Source: Mucidula mucida
Lineage: Eukaryota > Basidiomycota > Agaricomycetes > Agaricales > Physalacriaceae
Direction of reading: 5' to 3'
DNA: 48,269 nt
Assembly: GCA_015501055.1 (NCBI GenBank)
Contig: JADNYV010000270.1
Span: 1-48,269 of the forward strand
Below the pieces are notes generated by a model that saw only the letters and a program-made list of their open reading frames with translations, searched no databases and was not told the origin of the DNA. A program made the translations under genes and the position numbers. This document shows positions 1 through 11,656 of this stretch, in pieces. Each line of letters begins with the position of its first letter. Position 1 is the first letter of the stretch.

Positions 1-23
1 GAAGCTAACTACAAGTTGCGCAG

Positions 24-775
24 ACCCACTCTTCAAATGATCCTCCTGCCTATGATGACCTTCCGGAGCAGGCTCCCGGTGAGTGTTATTGATCCGAGCA
101 TTGCAGTTGAATGCTCAAGTCGTTCCACAGCATTCAACGATGCGAAAGTGCGACCTACAGCATTCGACGAATCGCCGCCCAAGGGCGACAAAGCCCCGCC
201 TGCGCCTGAACCATCTCCAGCATATATGATGGTCCCAGGACCGTCTTCGTACCACACACAACCGGTGCATGACGGGCAGACACCTATCGTTTACCGATAC
301 GTTCATCCTGAGACTGGGGAACAGATAGCCTCGTTGTTGCCCCCGAATCATCCTGAGATGATGTGTTTGCAGTCGGGGCATGTACCCCACACGAGCTACG
401 GTATACTCGGTATGTGGCTCCTCGGCATCTTGTATAGTTTCATTGACAAGCTTTGTATTAGGTATACTTGCTGCGGTATTCTGGTTCCCTCTTGGCGTTG
501 GCGTGTGTCTCTTGGATCGACACGTCAACTGCACCCGCTGCGGCGCTGCTATTGACTCGGCCTCTGCGCTTGAAGCCTTTCGGCTTTTTCATTTGGCGGA
601 TAACGGACTGCCTGGTTATATAACGTACTGGTTTAGTTATCTCTATACCTACATTCTGTATATGCGTCTCTCGTTTGGTGAAATGAACATTCTTGATACC
701 ACAATTCAGATTCACGTGACATATTCTTTCCTGCCATCGTCGACGTCGGCGACCGCTAGAGTTGTGATCGATTGA
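24..775 (+). CDS. BRI3-like (brain protein I3 family) small membrane protein, 5'-truncated by the window edge
   Basis: Reading requires exons 24-78, 131-409 and 462-775; introns 79-130 and 410-461 are both 52 nt and phase 1. The window seems to open inside an upstream intron: GCTAAC at 4-9 is followed by CAG at 21-23. The visible protein starts with a PPAYDD-type proline-rich segment, then a long Pro-rich stretch, then a conserved core: CLQSGHV, a hydrophobic segment FWFPLGVGVCLLD, and a C-x-x-C pair in NCTRCG. This order (proline-rich cytosolic N-terminus, membrane segment with FPLG, cysteine pair) fits the BRI3/I3 family of lysosomal/endomembrane proteins. Family members normally end soon after the RCG motif. 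This frame runs about 80 residues further, so a missed intron or an earlier end is possible. The true start is outside the window. Confidence 0.55.
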
Positions 776-2166
776 TGTCAAACAACGATGAGCCTTGCAT
801 AACCGCCGCTTCGCGAGTGGGAACGGCTAACACTGGTAGGTGACCTATCACCGAAAGAAGAAGAGGGAAATTTTCCCTTGGACGGTAAGTAAACCATTCT
901 TTGCAACCTCCAATGGAAGTCCGTACCTTCACTGTTTCGATGCCCCAATAGCGTGACTCAGAGCTTGAAGCTAGAACTTAAGTCCCCTACTATCGCCCTT
1001 GGAATTACATCAATCCCAAGAATACTTACACCGGCAAGTGTTATTGTAAGGATCTATCCCATTGGCAGTATCATACTACTACCTGTGCCCCAGCCTCCAG
1101 GGTGTCATGGTCTTGTTGCTGTCCGGAGAGCGCGAGCTGTTGTCGTGCTTCACTGCTGGCTTCATCACATCATATCAAAGGATGTACGCGTCCGATAAGG
1201 AGTTTCTCGATCTGTTGTTACCTTCCGTCGGCGAGCTTCATATAGAGGGTATTGCGGGGTACCTGCTAAAAGCTTTACGCTGATAGATGGAGCGTCCTCG
1301 AACAAAGGTATCAGAGGTCTTTTTCTGCTCTCGCTGGACTTAAAGCTTGTGGAATGTGATGCTTGGCTATTTGCATTCCAACTGGTGGAAGGAGGCCGAA
1401 CGTTTCCCCAGGTCCGTCTTTGCCCGCATGCGTCATGGTTCCTAATCAGATTTAGAGTACTCAATAGGTTGTGAAGTGCGTTGTCATCTGTGTTCAAATT
1501 TGATGAAAGATTGGAGCGTCGATGCGAAAGTCTGCTCCTTTGATGTAGGTCACTAGTGGCGCGGCAAAATGACTAGTTATTCTTGGCTGCTTGGTCGTGA
1601 AATCTCAGCGGTGAGTAGGTGTTTTCAGCCACAAACTTGCCTCAAACCACCTTGAGTTGATTTATGATGTCGAGGATAGCTAACATCACCAGAATAACCT
1701 CTGGTGGAACAATGAAAACCCTCCTTGCTATTGACTGCTTATCGTTGGCTGTTCACTCGAAGCTTGCGAGGCTTGGCTATGCGCCGACGGTACTCGAGTC
1801 TAAACGACAGCCTGTGTGAGCCTGTGGCCATCTATGCAAGCTCAAGCTCCCGATCAATGATTAGTGCGACAATCTTTTTTGATCCCGGTCGTCGTGATAT
1901 CATCTACACATTCCGACTCATTCGGCACTGGCCGTGACCGCATTATGTGGCGTCTCCCGCGTCGAGCTATATTCTTGGTGAAACTGTAGACTTGACGCCA
2001 ATGTCAGGGTACAGGTAGGCCTATGACACAGCCAGTGTACCGTGCAATGGTATAAAGAGGGCTGAGATTGACAAGGAAATGCATCGAGCTGGACTCTTTC
2101 TCATCCTACCACTTTATACCATCACCCGGAGCAGGCCTCTCAAACTCTATACCATTTTCTCTCATC
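776..2166. other. Intergenic or unresolved stretch, 1.4 kb
   Basis: No gene could be built with confidence. Two short segments look exon-like. One is plus 820-885, ending at a GTAAGT donor at 886. The other is an open frame at 1062-1283 on the plus strand. I could not join them in one frame without a stop and recognise no family. The last 120 nt hold the TATA box of the next gene. Confidence 0.5.
2051..2056 (+). promoter_or_regulatory. TATA box of the secreted kinase-like gene
   Basis: TATAAA lies 116 nt upstream of the ATG at 2167, in a stretch without coding frame. The distance fits a core promoter followed by a short 5' UTR. Called from sequence alone. Confidence 0.45.
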
Positions 2167-3351
2167 ATGTTCAGCTTCCGCCGTAGTCATATACTCATTG
2201 CCATCGGTTTGGCATGCTGCTTGCTCATTGGTGTACAGTCCCGGTACGTTCAAAGTGTTGCAATCGTCGCGCATCATTGACACTATGTGACTGTAGGCCA
2301 ATGAAATTGGCGGACAGAGCTCCCACAGAAATCAAAAAGACGATCAAGGGCAAAGAGTACACCTTGAGACCTCTCTCCGCCAACGAACAAGGAGAGAACT
2401 CCGAGACGTACCGACTCGTTGGCGGCTGGAAGGGCAACGCGGAACAGCCCGCAATTGTCAAGATTATCAAGGCCGCAGATAAAGTCAAGGTCGGATACGC
2501 CAAATCTGAACGAAAAATTCTCGAGAAGGTAAGTTTCTGATTTTCTTGGAGTGTGCGCGCCAGCTGACGGTCGTTCTTCAGAAAAACATTGATCAGTTAT
2601 ACGCTTACGACAAGGAGAAGCTCGGTACCGATGGATTCACGTATATCTTCGTGCTGAAGGACCTCCACGAGAACTACCCATCGAAGGGCTCTCCCGAACT
2701 CGCCCCGCTTTTCCAAATTCTCGAAGAGAACCCTAATCTCGATGTAGCTGAATCCGTCTCCAAAGTAAAGAGATTGGCCATCAAGAAGGCGGAGGATCTG
2801 GCAGAAAGCGACAAATTCGTGTAAGCATTTTCCATCTCATTCCCGCCGCGGACCTTCCTTCTCACACTGAACCATTCAGATACCGGGACATTCAGCCTCT
2901 CAACGCCTGGACGAACAAGGAACTTTCAGTGGTGTATTTCATCGACTTTGGTTTCCCGAGTATCGTGGACGTCAGCTCCGGTCTCTTCAAAAGCAGTGGA
3001 CAGGCAGCAATTAAGAAGGCCAATGCGATTAAGCAGATGAAGGAGAATGCGGACAACCATTTCACTTATGGCAAGATTAAGGCGAAGATGACAAAGACGA
3101 CCACCGAGGGTGGGGACGGCGGGGAGCAGTCCGAGCAGGGGGGACAGGACGACGGTGGGAAGGGTAAGGGCAAGGACGACGGTAAGGGCAAGGACGACAG
3201 TAAGGGCAAGGACGACGGTAAGGGAAAAGACGACGGTAAGGGCAAAGACGACGGTAAGGGCAAGGACGACGGTAAGGGCAAAGGGAAAGACGATGGAGAC
3301 GACAAAACGAAGGGCACAGATAAGGGAGACAAATCAACTACCAATGCTTAA
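2167..3351 (+). CDS. Secreted protein with protein-kinase-like catalytic motifs and a KGKDD repeat tail
   Basis: Exons 2167-2243, 2297-2528, 2582-2820 and 2880-3351 give 339 aa; introns are 53, 53 and 59 nt with clean GT-AG ends. Residues 1-25 form a signal peptide (RR, then a Leu/Ile/Ala/Cys core, then VQS). The body has kinase-like landmarks: AIVKI with Lys81, Glu97/Glu102 in a following helix-like SERKILEK, YRD at 184-186 with Asn191, and DFG at 205-207. Asp186-to-Asn191 is the canonical five-residue step of the HRDxxxxN loop, and the DFG lies 19 residues after Asp186, close to the usual 18. The whole domain is short for a kinase. From about residue 261 the protein becomes low-complexity Lys/Gly/Asp. 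I do not recognise a named family; a kinase or pseudokinase fold is inferred from motif spacing. No ER-retention signal is visible, so it is probably secreted or lumenal. Confidence 0.75.
3163..3294 (+). repeat. 18-nt in-frame tandem repeat coding GKGKDD
   Basis: Six near-identical 18-nt units (consensus GGTAAGGGCAARGACGAC) run from 3163 to 3270, followed by a degenerate longer unit to about 3294. They lie in the last exon of the kinase-like gene and encode repeats of Gly-Lys-Gly-Lys-Asp-Asp. Units differ by synonymous or single changes, which suggests expansion by slippage or unequal crossover. Confidence 0.9.
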
Positions 3352-4381
3352 TATCTTTCATAATGCAATCTTGACTTTACTATCTCCTGAATAAGTTACC
3401 ACCCGATAACGAGCAAAGAGCGACACGCGAACCTCAAAAGGAGAATAGTGGTGTTTCAAACCAGCAAGTATCTTGCATTGCTGCCATACCCAAACACCCC
3501 GAGACATTGGATACAGGAAGATGTATGCATGGAGAGCACATGCACCAAGATAAGAAAATTGGCCCTTCTTCCGTGCGCTAGGGTTGGAACGCTGGACATA
3601 AAACAACGCGTTACGCGGGGAGGACAACATACTCAAAGTCGCGTGCCACCGAGCCCTTCCATATAGCTACTACTCCGTATTGGTCCATGTCTTTGTCAAC
3701 TATCAGATGGTGGATAATGAGGTACAGTTCGAGCGGCGCCCATATCGGACGGTGGTGGCAGAAAGGAAGTCGTGAGGTCACCTGACCGTGTCAACTTACC
3801 TTGGATCCTCGATGTCCTCTCCTCTGTCAGATGCACACACTCGCTCGATACTGCGGTCTATCTAGGCCGGACGTCTCTACCTCTACATACGCGTCTTGTC
3901 AATTAGGCGGGATCAAGTAAGGCGCTAGAGATCCGGTCGGACCAGCCTCTTGCTCGCTATTCTTGGCACGCTGAAGAGTGTCTACTTAGAAAACCGAAAG
4001 TTCATTCAGCTACAAAGCTATCGAGCTTTTGAACCTAGGACAGTTGAATAGAAAAGGTGTGCCGTTTGCGCCGGAGACGAACAAAGCTCATTTACTTTCT
4101 CTCACCGTCGGAAGTGGTTCAACGAACGAGGTTACGAGAACCCGTCCTACTATGGGAACTTTTGCATGACATGAATCTCTGCGCCCCGCCTATCGAATCG
4201 CGAAAGAGCATGCTGACTTGCTACACACGTACGCACGAGAATACCGCAGTTGGTGTAGTACTTCGGGCTTGAACCAACCCGCACATTTTCATTATGTTCT
4301 TAACCGAGAGGCAATCCATGGCATGTGTGTCACCTAAATGCCCGCCTCTGGATGGCGTAAGAAAAGTATAATGTTCGAGCA
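3352..4381. other. Intergenic, 1.0 kb, no gene seen
   Basis: It lies between the 3' ends of two convergent genes. Only short open frames without start context or family resemblance are present. I see no RNA gene or repeat. Confidence 0.6.
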
Positions 4382-7300
4382 TTATTGTCGCCCCTCCGCC
4401 ATGGCATACAAGGCAGCCTTATCGTTGGATTCGTCGACCAAAGCCCGAAGGAATCCCTTCTCATTTTTGAGTAGTTGCGCGGGCGAGTCGAATTCCACAA
4501 GGTTTCCGGCGTCAAGTACCATCTGTGAGGCCAGTTAATAACCAATTTAATAGCGTTTTAGGACACCCACAATTTTATCCGCATCCATGATTGTTTGGAG
4601 CCGGTGTGCAACAGTTATTAATGTAACATCACCCTTCAACTCATGTCGAAGAGATGACTGGATGATCGAATCGGTCTTGTAGTCTATAGCAGAGGTGGCT
4701 GGAAAGTTGGAAACACATTAAGCTCGTATCTCGCAAGAGAAATAGAACTCCCAACCTTCATCCAAGATTAGAAGTTTACTGCCCCGAACAATCGCTCTAG
4801 CAAGAGCGATGATCTGGCGTTGTCCTACTGAGAGATTACCTCCACCACTTGAGATCGTACTGTCGAGGGTAACACGGCCCTCCTCGGTTTCGTCCTGAAG
4901 AGAGAATAGACCGGCGGCTCGGAGTGCGTCATTAAGTGAGGCATCGTCGTATTGATCGAACGGATCCAGGTTTTGGCGCAGAGAGCCGCTCAACAATTCC
5001 GGCTGTAGAGCTATTACGACGTGTAACAGGGAGCATTTACATGTGATTCACCATCTGAGGTATGATAGTGATGCTTGTGCGAAGAGCATCCAGATTGATT
5101 GACGAGGTAGGTAGACCGTCATAGTAAACGTTGCCCTCAGTGAAGATGCATCTCAAGAGAGACAACGTCAAGGAACTTTTTCCAGACCCGGTTCTGCCAA
5201 CTGAGAGGATAGATTCACATAAGCCGACGTTCATTGTAGGTTATAAGATCGCTCACCGACGCCGACGCGCTCCCCAGACTTGACATGCAACGAAATGTCA
5301 TGCAAAACTTTCGGTCCGTCAAGCGAATACCTCGCAGACAGATTTTCAACCCGTAGATCACCGCTGGCGGGCCAGTACGCAGGTGGCTCGCCCTGCTTTG
5401 TCGCCTTGGGTTCTTGTTCGATTTCAACGTACTGCTGAATGCGCTCCAGGCTGTTTCCTGCGTTCGGTTAGACTTGATAAAAAAAAACAGGACAGGCAGA
5501 ATGCGAGCGTACCTTGCACCTCGAACATGTTCAGAATTCGAACCCACCAGATGATCAGACCGCTGAACCCAACTACACGCCACGTTGAGCACTTCGGCGA
5601 GAACGAGAAAAATTATACATACTGGCCAAGTTCAGAGAAAAGCCAGTTGAGCCTGCTTCTTGGTCTTTGAAATAGACCAGATAGGTAGCCAAGGCAGCTG
5701 CAAATATACCCCCAAGGGAATCAATACGAATAGATATCCAGCGATTCAGGTCGTAGAAAACTCTTGTAGCCCGCGTGTACTTGTCGATACGGCGTAGGGA
5801 CTCGTTGATGAATGCCTCTTGGGCTCCATAGGCGCGCACGGACGCTATGAAAGAATGAGCGCCGTCGAAAGAACGATTGACAATGTAGCTTACTCAGTCC
5901 GGCAATAGCCGCACCGAAGCTGTCTCGAGTGATGAGGGAAATATGAGGACGACTCGGTTATAAACGTACTGTGCAAGTACTGGCGCTTTCGCGTTCGCCA
6001 TTTGTCGCTTTACACCCAGTTGCGCTTTAATGTAAACCTGTCCGCAGATGCCACCGGCGATGGCAACTGCGGCCGAAGGTACCAAGAAGACAGGTGTGAC
6101 AATGACGATCGCGCAGAACTTGACGATCAAAGTCATTGAAATATCAAGCACATGCTGGAACCACATTGCCAAGGGCCCGTCAACTGGAAGAATCGTCAGC
6201 TGTGGCATTTTCAGCGCGGACAGATACTGACCTGCTCGGATATCTTGGGTACATCTCGCGATTACTCTTGATGTAGGAGTTGTATCTAACCATCTACGCG
6301 ACGTTAGCAATACGTGCGTAGACAAAACACAGGTTACTAACCGCAGAGTTGTACCAAGAATGGACTGTATGAGTTGATAATGAAGGGATCTAGACGCTCG
6401 CAGAATCCCGTACACGAATATTCCGACCGTCAAAGTATAGCAAGTGGCTGCACCGACTGTGAAGGAGCCTAGAGGTGGGACTTGGTGAGCGACATCATGG
6501 AAACTGAATCTACAGTGAGCTTACTGTAGATGCCAAGATAACTAACAAAAGAGCTTGTTCAAAACGCAATTTCTAGACACTAGAGTTTCACTTACTAGAA
6601 GACCGATATCTCCGCCGCATCGCCGTTCTGCTCGTACTGCGAAGCCCAGTACCCAATCCACCACGTCTGGGAGACGTTGAACATCTCCACGAGGGTAAAG
6701 CCACCAATAACCGACAAAAAGAACATCCAGACATGATTTCCACCCATGGCGTTGAAATAGAGTGTGACTGACGGGAAAATGAGACCGAGAACCCAAATGC
6801 AAGACTACACGTACGAGCGGGCCAACCAACATGGCCTTCCTCCATCTCTTCCGCGACAATAAGCTTTCCGGAAGACTTCCTATCTGCAGGATCGTCTATC
6901 TCTTGAGCACCATTCTTTAGAGTTTGCTCGTCCTTTGTAGCTTCGCCCTTCAAACTCTCGGTTTTACCCAGGACATCACATGCGGAACCTTGCGCACTGA
7001 TACGACCATCCTTAACGGATACTACAAAGTCCGCCACGGGTTGCGTAAGGGCCACGTTATGTGTCTAGAGGGGAGGTATAAGAGTTAACTGCGACTACCA
7101 ACGTGCGAAACTGACCACTAGGATTATCGTCCTCCCTTTCACAAGATCTCCGGCAAAGCATTTTTCAACTATCCACTTCGCAGTATGAACACTGAGGGAG
7201 TCAGCGACGGGATCGAACTCTGAAAGTTATCGACTCACTCGAGAGCAGCCAGGACGTCGTCTAGCAGAATGATGTCTGCAGTCGAGTAGATCGCCCTACA

Positions 7301-10300
7301 ACAAAGAGGTTAGCAGATCGTGACAAGGGAACAACTGTCACAACATGCCTTGCCAAGGTGACGCGAGCCTTCTGCCCTCCACTCAATGTTAGTCCTTTCT
7401 CACCGACCTCAGTCTCATCACCAGCATCGAACAGTGAGATGTCTCGTTCGAGCCCACACTGATAGATGACTTGTTTGTAGCGATCTTCGTCAAAAGGAGC
7501 ACCGAATATGATATTTGCCTGAACAAGAGTCAATCAACAGGACCTCATTCCGAGACCGACCTACCTTGATCGTTTCGTTTTGAACCCAGGACTCCTGCGC
7601 GGCATACGCGATGCCATTTGTACGAGGAAGGTTATACCAAGGTTCTGGCCCGATCGGGATAAAGTGCATCTCACCTATTGGGAACGTTGTGAGTTGCGAG
7701 AGGGATGGAGAGAAAGGCGTCGTTATTCACCAAGCAAAGCCATTAACAAACTCGTCTTTCCGGAGCCCGTGGGACCCACAATGAGGTTCAAACGTCCGGG
7801 CTTGAGAATTAGGCGGTCATCAATCCTCAACAAAAACTTGCGCTTGGACGGTGTAAGCGAGCCATCGACGTCACTCGACCATGTAAAAGATGCGTTTTGG
7901 AAGCCAATGAGCGTGGATGTATCTTCCTCGTCTGCAGGTATATACAGATCACCACCAGTAGTGGCGTCGCCAGCGAAAGCATCAATGAGCTCTGTCTAAA
8001 GAAGTGAAGAGATTTATCAGCGCGATGGCTATGAATTATCGGTGCTGCACTCACGTTCTTCAGGAATTCGTTTATACGATCAACAGACACTTTGCCGGCA
8101 ATAGAAGTCGTGATAAAGTTGAAAATCTCGTGAAGCTGCTGTTGCAGCATCTCGAAAACTGCCATACTTGAGAAGACAATGGAAGCCGTGAGCTCTCCTT
8201 TCATTACGATGGTCTTGAAAGCGTGGTCAGAGGCCGTAACAATCAGTGGAGAGGACGAAAACAAGTACACTGGAGAAAGAGTTAGACTACATAGCGCTGC
8301 TAGCAATGACAAGACACTCACTAGACAGCATATGTGGTGATCATGGTAATGACCGGTATGATGAAGCTAATGTTACAGGTTAGAACAAATCTGAATATCA
8401 GGAAGAGCGTTCCGTACTTGACAACACCGTTCAGGAGATCAAGTAGCTGTCGATACTTGATCCAGACCATTTCGTCCTCGCGCTTGGAGGTGATACGCTC
8501 GTCCATACGAGTCTCCCAACCGAAAAGTTTGACCATGCGAAGGACGTTCATAACTGGATAGGTGTTTGCTTAACGAAGCGAGCCTGACAGAGGAACCGCG
8601 ACATACTTTCTGTAACGCTTTGGACTCGGGCGTCCGTCTTCTTCAGTCGATTTTCTTGCACAGTGTGAGTAAGTTTGGCGATTAGTCCCGGAATGGGAAG
8701 CATGGCTATTAAGATAGCCAGGCCCACGAAGGCACTGCAAGGATACTCAGTATGGCGGACGTCCCGCAGCGACAGTCATGACAAATCGAGCACATACCTC
8801 CATCCAAGAATGGTGTGCAGGAACACGATACAGAGCGCAATTTGCACGGGAACATAAGCGACGATCAAGAAGAAATCTCTCGCCTCCACCACATTCTCTA
8901 GATCCGTCGAAACGAGATTGTTGATTTTGCCGACCAGATTACTGGTGGCGGAGTCAGGGTGGGGTGCATTCTTAGCGCTCTCCTTCTCAGCCTTGATCTT
9001 CGACGAGTTCGTGTTCGTGCTAGAGTTACTAGCTTGAACTGTAGAATCGTCACCATTGCTGGTGGAAGCACCTCCATCAAGTGTCGACTCTGCCTCAGAC
9101 AAAGATGCGTCGTCTGGCGTTGAAGGTGTAGCGGATCCTTTACTGCCTTCACCCTCCGAAACGGATGCTTTCATACGAATACGAAGCGAGTGTTCAAACA
9201 CGAGCTCGGTCAGAAGCGCCTGTAATCGGGAGATCATTTTGGCCTGGATAAGGGCATGAGATGGTGGACAAAGAAGTATACTGATCTACTTACCGCAGTA
9301 AACAAATACCACTGTATAGCGATGGATGCCAGCACGGGACCAAATAATAAGAACAAGATCCAAACGTAAGGGCGGATAAAAGCATCTTCTCCTCGTGTTT
9401 CAACGTATCTGTGATCAGGAGATGATGTCGTCGAATACAGAACATAACAAGTAAACTTACGCTAGAAGCCTGTTGAGGCCGATAGGGCTCGCAAACGTGA
9501 AAACAACATGTAGTTCTATCATGAGAATGAGGACGGCGTACTCCCAACGGAAAGCCAGAAGCAATCCCCAGAACAAATGACGCTTTGGTGCACCAGAGAA
9601 GACGTCCATATGCTCCACATCGCATAAGTAAACGGGGTTTCACTAAAGTCTAGAACTCACAGGGAAACTTGTCCTCTTCAAATAGTGACCATGATCGAAA
9701 TCAGCCAAAGGCGGTAACTGTTCAAACGCCAGTTGAGGTACTCGATACGCAAGAATTACCAAGGGGTCGAGATAGAAGAATGTAACCAAAGAGAAAATTG
9801 ACGAGGTTTGTTCCAGTGATGGAGATGGAGAAGGATTCTACAGCGGGTATGAGCGCACGTATGAGGACAAGGATGGAGCCGCACATTGGGATCAATCGGA
9901 ACGTATGCGCGAGGTATGCCCAAAGGCAACACAACGCCGATGAATCCAAGCAAGGCAATCTTGGCCCAGAGGAGCTTGCCTTCAGCGGGATCTTGTATGG
10001 ACAACGTGAACGTCAGGAGAGGAAAGACATCCCGGTACAAGTAGACACAGAACGTGACTAAAGCTGTCAAATTGTAGTGCCGCGTTACGACTCTACTCCA
10101 TCCAGGCTGGATACACAGCGCGCTAAGCGCCAACGCGGATGCATAAAACTGAAATGTACGTGAAGACGCGTCGACAACCAGCATACGAAGAAATTCACCA
10201 GTGTTATAGGAACGCCAACCATGACCAAAATATCATACGATCCACTCGCGCTATTCCGAGGACGTTCCAGTAAGAGTGTCACCACTGACAGGATGAAAAC

Positions 10301-10669
10301 GGCGATAGAGCAAACGGCTCTCAAGACCATATGGAAGAAAATAACGCGTCCTCCAAGGCTATCAATATGGTCCGTCACTTTTGACTGCGTCGTGTCTGGG
10401 GCATCCAACGGTTCGGTCGTCGCTCTGGCGCGAATGCGTGAAAGAAAGTGCTTCACAGGACGGGAAACGACGGATCCATGGAGTAGAAGGACCAGCGCAG
10501 ATACGACGGCGACACCGAAAGGAACGATGAGTGTGTTCACGTCGCTCCTTTCTAATTTTCAATAACGATAAGACAAGCATGAATTGAAAACGTACGGGCT
10601 GGAGGAACTGTTGAACCAGGTATTAGAGCCTGTCCAGGTCAACTGAACTTGCCCAAAGTCTGTGTACAT
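4382..10669 (-). CDS. Full-length ABC transporter, ABCC/MRP type
   Basis: Coding exons (minus strand, 5' to 3'): 10596-10669, 10187-10547, 9885-10148, 9661-9837, 9461-9612, 9294-9408, 8798-9243, 8607-8734, 8418-8553, 8322-8366, 8269 (one base), 8055-8213, 7731-7995, 7565-7674, 7349-7518, 7239-7295, 7116-7191, 6815-7064, 6596-6767, 6525-6541, 6342-6468, 6232-6293, 5970-6183, 5894-5919, 5623-5844, 5513-5572, 5257-5457, 5052-5200, 4756-5002, 4571-4698, 4382-4522. The sum is 4752 nt, 1583 aa, in frame. The layout is a hydrophobic N-terminal extension, TMD1, NBD1, TMD2 and NBD2. NBD1 has Walker A GPTGSGKT (760-767), signature LSGGQ (856-860) and ILLDD (Asp881 in place of the catalytic Glu, as usual in ABCC). 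NBD2 has GRTGSGKSS (1364-1372), LSVGQ (1469-1473), LLILDE (1489-1494) and His1526. It should export conjugated or amphipathic organic anions across the vacuolar or plasma membrane. A Ser/Thr-rich insert (about residues 420-490) sits in TMD1, as in fungal relatives. Substrate unknown. Confidence 0.93.
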
Positions 10670-11656
10670 GGCTGTCCAAGATCAAGCTGAACCGGAACTG
10701 AACTCTGATTTAATAATAGCTCGGCACCGTAACCCAGCTTTTCCCTATCGACTCGGACTCAGAGTCATTCAGACGCCCCAGGGACACGCGTGATTGTAAT
10801 CCCGATACACGAATTGCATGGTGGCATTGATGGATCGTATGCGTTATCGCCAAGTTATCGCCGGTAAGGTGAAATACGCAACGAGGAAGCCGCTGGAAGC
10901 CGTTGCGCTGCGACACGTATCAGCTGTTTGGCGCTCAGGAGTGGTTCTGGCATCGCGAGCGCCAGCGACAACACGAAGGACAGCGCGAGCAGTAAAAGCG
11001 TGAGTTTTGAGAACCGTCAGGTCAGGGGTCTCCGGGTACACTTCCGCCAGAAGCCGTTGCCAAACACACCCAAATCAGATGCTGAGTTCAATACCCTACT
11101 ACCAGGATACATTTATAATATCTGGGGAGTTCTGTAGGTGCTACTTTCTGGATCCCTACGGTGTATGCTCAGACAGTGATGTAGCAGACATTGTGCGCCA
11201 TCCCAGTTTATGGAATCTCTCTAGTAATGAGAGATTACTGCCTCTGTCTCTTTGATCTTGAAAAATCTCAGCATTTTTCGATACTTCCGGACCATCTTGA
11301 GACTAGTAGCCTTCAGCTGTGAGAAACGCTGTCCGCATCGCTTGCTCGTGTTCATTAACATGTACTAGAATGAATGGGATCAAGATACGGATGCATGTCA
11401 TGCCCCTTCGCGATCGGGCGTGCAGCAGCTATACGTTGCTGAGCGTTAGCGCGTCAGCCATGATTGTGCTCAATAAATTCATGTCGTCACATACCCAGTT
11501 ACTTCAAGTCAGGAACGTGGTCATACACTTCCTTGCGCTGGGCCATAGAGTGAACGTACTTACGCGTCTTCTATCTAGGTCGATTTCCCATCTCGATCTG
11601 GATTCAGAGTCGTCATCCACGATCCCCGCTTTTCCCCAACGTGAACACTAACCACG
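10670..11656. other. Intergenic, about 1 kb, no confident gene
   Basis: This stretch separates the ABCC start from the first OsmC gene. On the minus strand around 10930-11020 one frame encodes a Leu-rich, signal-peptide-like run ending in ALA, but it has no ATG ahead of it and stops soon after. Probably the promoter of the ABCC gene plus decayed sequence. The segment 11600-11656 resembles the 5' flank of the second OsmC copy. Confidence 0.5.

Noticed and set aside
953..1283. Overlapping plus-strand open frames as a gene
   Set aside because: No intron model joins them, no family resemblance, and frames conflict.
3066..3344. Long Leu/Pro/Ser-rich open frame opposite the KGKDD repeat
   Set aside because: It is the antisense shadow of the 18-nt repeat in the real gene; its composition follows from that repeat.
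5530..5560. tRNA B-box-like sequence (reverse complement of GTTCGAATTC)
   Set aside because: It lies in an ABCC exon (LIIWWVRILNMF) with no A-box or cloverleaf partner.
10844..11041. Small secreted protein on the minus strand
   Set aside because: A signal-peptide-like run exists in one frame, but no ATG precedes it and stops follow closely.
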